A stretch of DNA of 64,000 nucleotides from Photobacterium proteolyticum. Its GTDB lineage: Bacteria; Pseudomonadota; Gammaproteobacteria; Enterobacterales; Vibrionaceae. Below are positions 62,049 through 64,000 of this stretch, in pieces. Both the position numbers and the translations under genes were made by a program. How positions within the stretch are numbered: position 1 is the first letter of the stretch; each line of letters starts with the position of its first letter. The stretch spans positions 62,001 through 126,000 of the forward strand of contig NZ_MJIL01000048.1 in the NCBI RefSeq assembly GCF_001939735.1, written 5' to 3'. A model generated the notes under the pieces. It ran no database searches. It was not told the origin of the DNA and worked only from the letters and a program-made list of their open reading frames with translations.

Positions 62049-64000
62049 CTACTTACCGGCACGGATAAAGCCCCCCAAACCGCGCTCGTCAACAAACTCC
62101 GTTGTTTGGGCACGTACATCATCAGCGAATGTCGCCTGCAAAGCAAATTGGCTTAACTGCTCCATTTCGCTCACCGAAATATGTCGCAAAATATACTTAA
62201 TCCGGGCAACATTGCGGGTGTTCATACTCAGTGAACGATAGCCCATTCCCACAAGCAACAGCGCTCCAATCGGATCACCGGCCAGTTCGCCACAGACACT
62301 AACCGGGATATTCAACCCCCGGCTGGTATCGATAATATGCTTCATGGCATGGAGCACGGCCGGATGCAATGCATCATAGACACTCGCAACCCGGGAATTG
62401 TTCCGGTCAACGGCGAGTAAATATTGCGTCAGGTCATTGCTGCCGACCGAAATAAAATCGACCTTTCCTTTCAGCGCCGACAACTGGTACAAAATCGACG
62501 GAACCTCGATCATGATACCGATCCTAGGCCGCTTCAGTACCTGCCCTTGCTCTTCGGCATATTTCGCCACTTCGACAAAGGCACGCTCGATCAAGGCCTT
62601 CGACTCATCCAGCTCGGCAATGCCGGATATCATCGGGAGCAAGATATCCATATTCTCCAGGCCGATACTGGCCTTGAGCATGGCCCTGACCTGGATCAGA
62701 AAAATTTCGGGATGATCGAGCGTAAAGCGGATTCCACGCCAGCCCAAAAAAGGGTTATCCTCTTCAATAGCCAGGTACGGCAAAGGCTTGTCGCCCCCGA
62801 CATCCAGGGTCCGCATCACCACCTGCTTATCACGGTAGGTCGATAAGATAGCCCGGTACTGTACCGTCTGCTCTTCTTCCGACGGAAAGCTACGCTGCAA
62901 CAGGAAAGGCACTTCGGTTCGATACAGCCCGACCCCATCAACGCCCTGATTCACAGCAATACTGGTATCTGCGCTCAAACCTGCATTCAGATGTATATGA
63001 ATCCGTTGATTATCCTGGGTATAGGATGCCTTGCCGATTTCCTCCTCGACCGTTTTGGTCAGCTCGTCTTCTTCCTTGAGCAACCGGTTATATTCTGCGA
63101 GAACATGCCGGCTGGGGTTAACCAGAAAGTCCCCCCGGTACCCGTCAACAATAACCTTGCAGTTGTGCACTTTCTCGGGAACAAAGTCGACTCCCATAAT
63201 CGCTGGCAAACCCAGCGCCCGCGACAGGATCGCGGCATGAGAGTTGGCAGCACCTTCCTGGGCAACAACCGCTGCCAGTTTGTCCCGCGGAATACTGGCC
63301 AGCATAGCCGCTGTCAGCTCGCGGGTCAGCAAAACAATCGGCTCATCCCACTGGTGCTCGGTGACATCATCATTATAAAGGAAAAACAACAGGCGCTGGC
63401 CCAGCTCGCGTATATCCTGCGCCCGCTCTTTGAGGTAATCGTCTTTCATGTTGGCAAAGCGGTCGGAATATGCCTCGACCACCTGACGGATCGCCCACTC
63501 AGCCTGATCGCCGGCGGCAATTTTGGCAAACAGATCTTTGCGCAGCATCGGATCATTGAGCAGGTGGCTGAACAGGTCAAAGATAGCCAACGTCTCTTTG
63601 TGTAAGTCGCTGTCAAAACGCTTACGCAACCGGCGGAATTCGGCACTGGCAAGCTCAATCGCGATGCTTAGCCGTTCCTGCTCTGCCTCCAGATCAAGGC
63701 AGGATGCCGGTGAGACCTGTTCCAGCCGAGGCTGGTTATCATCCCACCAGGCACGGGCTACCGCCACCCCGGTCGAGGCAGCCGAGCCAATCAGGTGTAG
63801 GCCGTCACGTTGATCCGGCCACATTCCCTGGGCCTTGGCATGGGCAAGGATCACCGCCAGCTGCGCCGCCAGCGTAACCATAAAAGACTCTTCGCTTTCA
63901 TCAAATTCGCGTCGCTGCCGCTGCTGGATAACCAAAACACCCAGCACCTGGCGCTGGTGAATAATGGGAGTGCCAAAGAAAGAACCAAAAGACTCCTCGC
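62049..64000 (-). CDS. ptsP: PTS-Ntr enzyme I (PtsP), N-terminus cut by window
   Basis: The first phosphoryl-transfer protein of the nitrogen PTS, which phosphorylates NPr from PEP. The frame is open to base 64000 and the start lies outside. The visible part has the end of the GAF sensor domain (SFFGTPIIHQRQVLGVLVI), the active-site His loop GAANSHAAILSRALGLPAIMG and the PEP-binding barrel (EVPSILYQL, VSVGSNDLTQYLLAVDR, VSVCGELAGDP). The GAF domain separates it from ordinary enzyme I. It probably shares a transcript with the TauE-like gene. Confidence 0.96.
   Translation of the reverse strand, partial: EESFGSFFGTPIIHQRQVLGVLVIQQRQRREFDESEESFMVTLAAQLAVILAHAKAQGMWPDQRDGLHLIGSAASTGVAVARAWWDDNQPRLEQVSPASCLDLEAEQERLSIAIELASAEFRRLRKRFDSDLHKETLAIFDLFSHLLNDPMLRKDLFAKIAAGDQAEWAIRQVVEAYSDRFANMKDDYLKERAQDIRELGQRLLFFLYNDDVTEHQWDEPIVLLTRELTAAMLASIPRDKLAAVVAQEGAANSHAAILSRALGLPAIMGVDFVPEKVHNCKVIVDGYRGDFLVNPSRHVLAEYNRLLKEEDELTKTVEEEIGKASYTQDNQRIHIHLNAGLSADTSIAVNQGVDGVGLYRTEVPFLLQRSFPSEEEQTVQYRAILSTYRDKQVVMRTLDVGGDKPLPYLAIEEDNPFLGWRGIRFTLDHPEIFLIQVRAMLKASIGLENMDILLPMISGIAELDESKALIERAFVEVAKYAEEQGQVLKRPRIGIMIEVPSILYQLSALKGKVDFISVGSNDLTQYLLAVDRNNSRVASVYDALHPAVLHAMKHIIDTSRGLNIPVSVCGELAGDPIGALLLVGMGYRSLSMNTRNVARIKYILRHISVSEMEQLSQFALQATFADDVRAQTTEFVDERGLGGFIRAGK

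Overview
This 64 kb window looks like chromosomal core DNA of a Vibrionaceae gammaproteobacterium, Photobacterium/Vibrio-like, with moderate GC. The reasons are the order greA–ompU–dacB, a HlyU-type ArsR regulator beside rpsT, the nhaA/nhaR and Na+/Pi-cotransporter neighbours, an OmpU porin ending in YDF, a CNT nucleoside transporter of the V. cholerae type, and the pnp–rpsO–truB–rbfA–infB–nusA–rimP–tRNA–secG–glmM–folP–ftsH–rlmE block. Genus is an inference from recalled gene order; no search was run. I see no prophage, IS element, integron or CRISPR array.

Layout. 1–0.5 kb: end of a ytjB/smp-like membrane protein, a perfect 7-bp tandem repeat and a bidirectional terminator. 0.6–8.6 kb: nucleoside salvage on the minus strand (nupC, a tiny XapX-like membrane protein, deoC, deoA, deoB, deoD), with CRP- and CytR-like motifs before nupC. 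yjjV, a small conserved protein and a GlgX-type debranching enzyme lie upstream (7.6–10.7 kb), then prfC, rimI and holD. 13.7–19 kb: the O2-independent ubiquinone genes, with ubiT and a GNAT gene on minus and ubiU–ubiV on plus, separated by a PAS–GGDEF–EAL gene. 19–36 kb: nlpI, pnp, rpsO, truB, rbfA, infB, nusA, rimP, initiator tRNA-fMet, tRNA-Leu(GAG), secG, glmM, folP, ftsH and rlmE, then yhbY and greA. 36.8–40.3 kb: ompU, dacB, a palindromic intergenic element and a short MgtE-type transporter. 40.9–46.6 kb: carB, carA, dapB. 46.7–54.3 kb: ispH, fkpB, lspA, ileS, ribF, murJ, tightly packed. 54.4–64 kb: rpsT, hlyU, nhaR, a small exported protein, nhaA, nptA, thyA, lgt, a TauE/SafE permease and the 3' part of ptsP.

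How the genes work together. NupC imports nucleosides; DeoD and DeoA phosphorolyse them, DeoB isomerises the sugar phosphate and DeoC cleaves it. UbiT, UbiU and UbiV supply ubiquinone without oxygen. The pnp-to-secG block is translation and RNA metabolism; the ispH-to-murJ block joins isoprenoids, lipoprotein maturation, flavins and lipid II export.

I found no wholly unknown multi-gene system. The less ordinary signals are regulatory or structural: the nupC control region, heptamer repeats at two loci, structured leaders before prfC and the mgtE-like gene, a possible FNR site before ubiU, a c-di-GMP gene inside the ubiTUV locus, five non-AUG starts and a KSG variant in DacB. Starts were chosen from ribosome-binding sites and remembered family N-termini.
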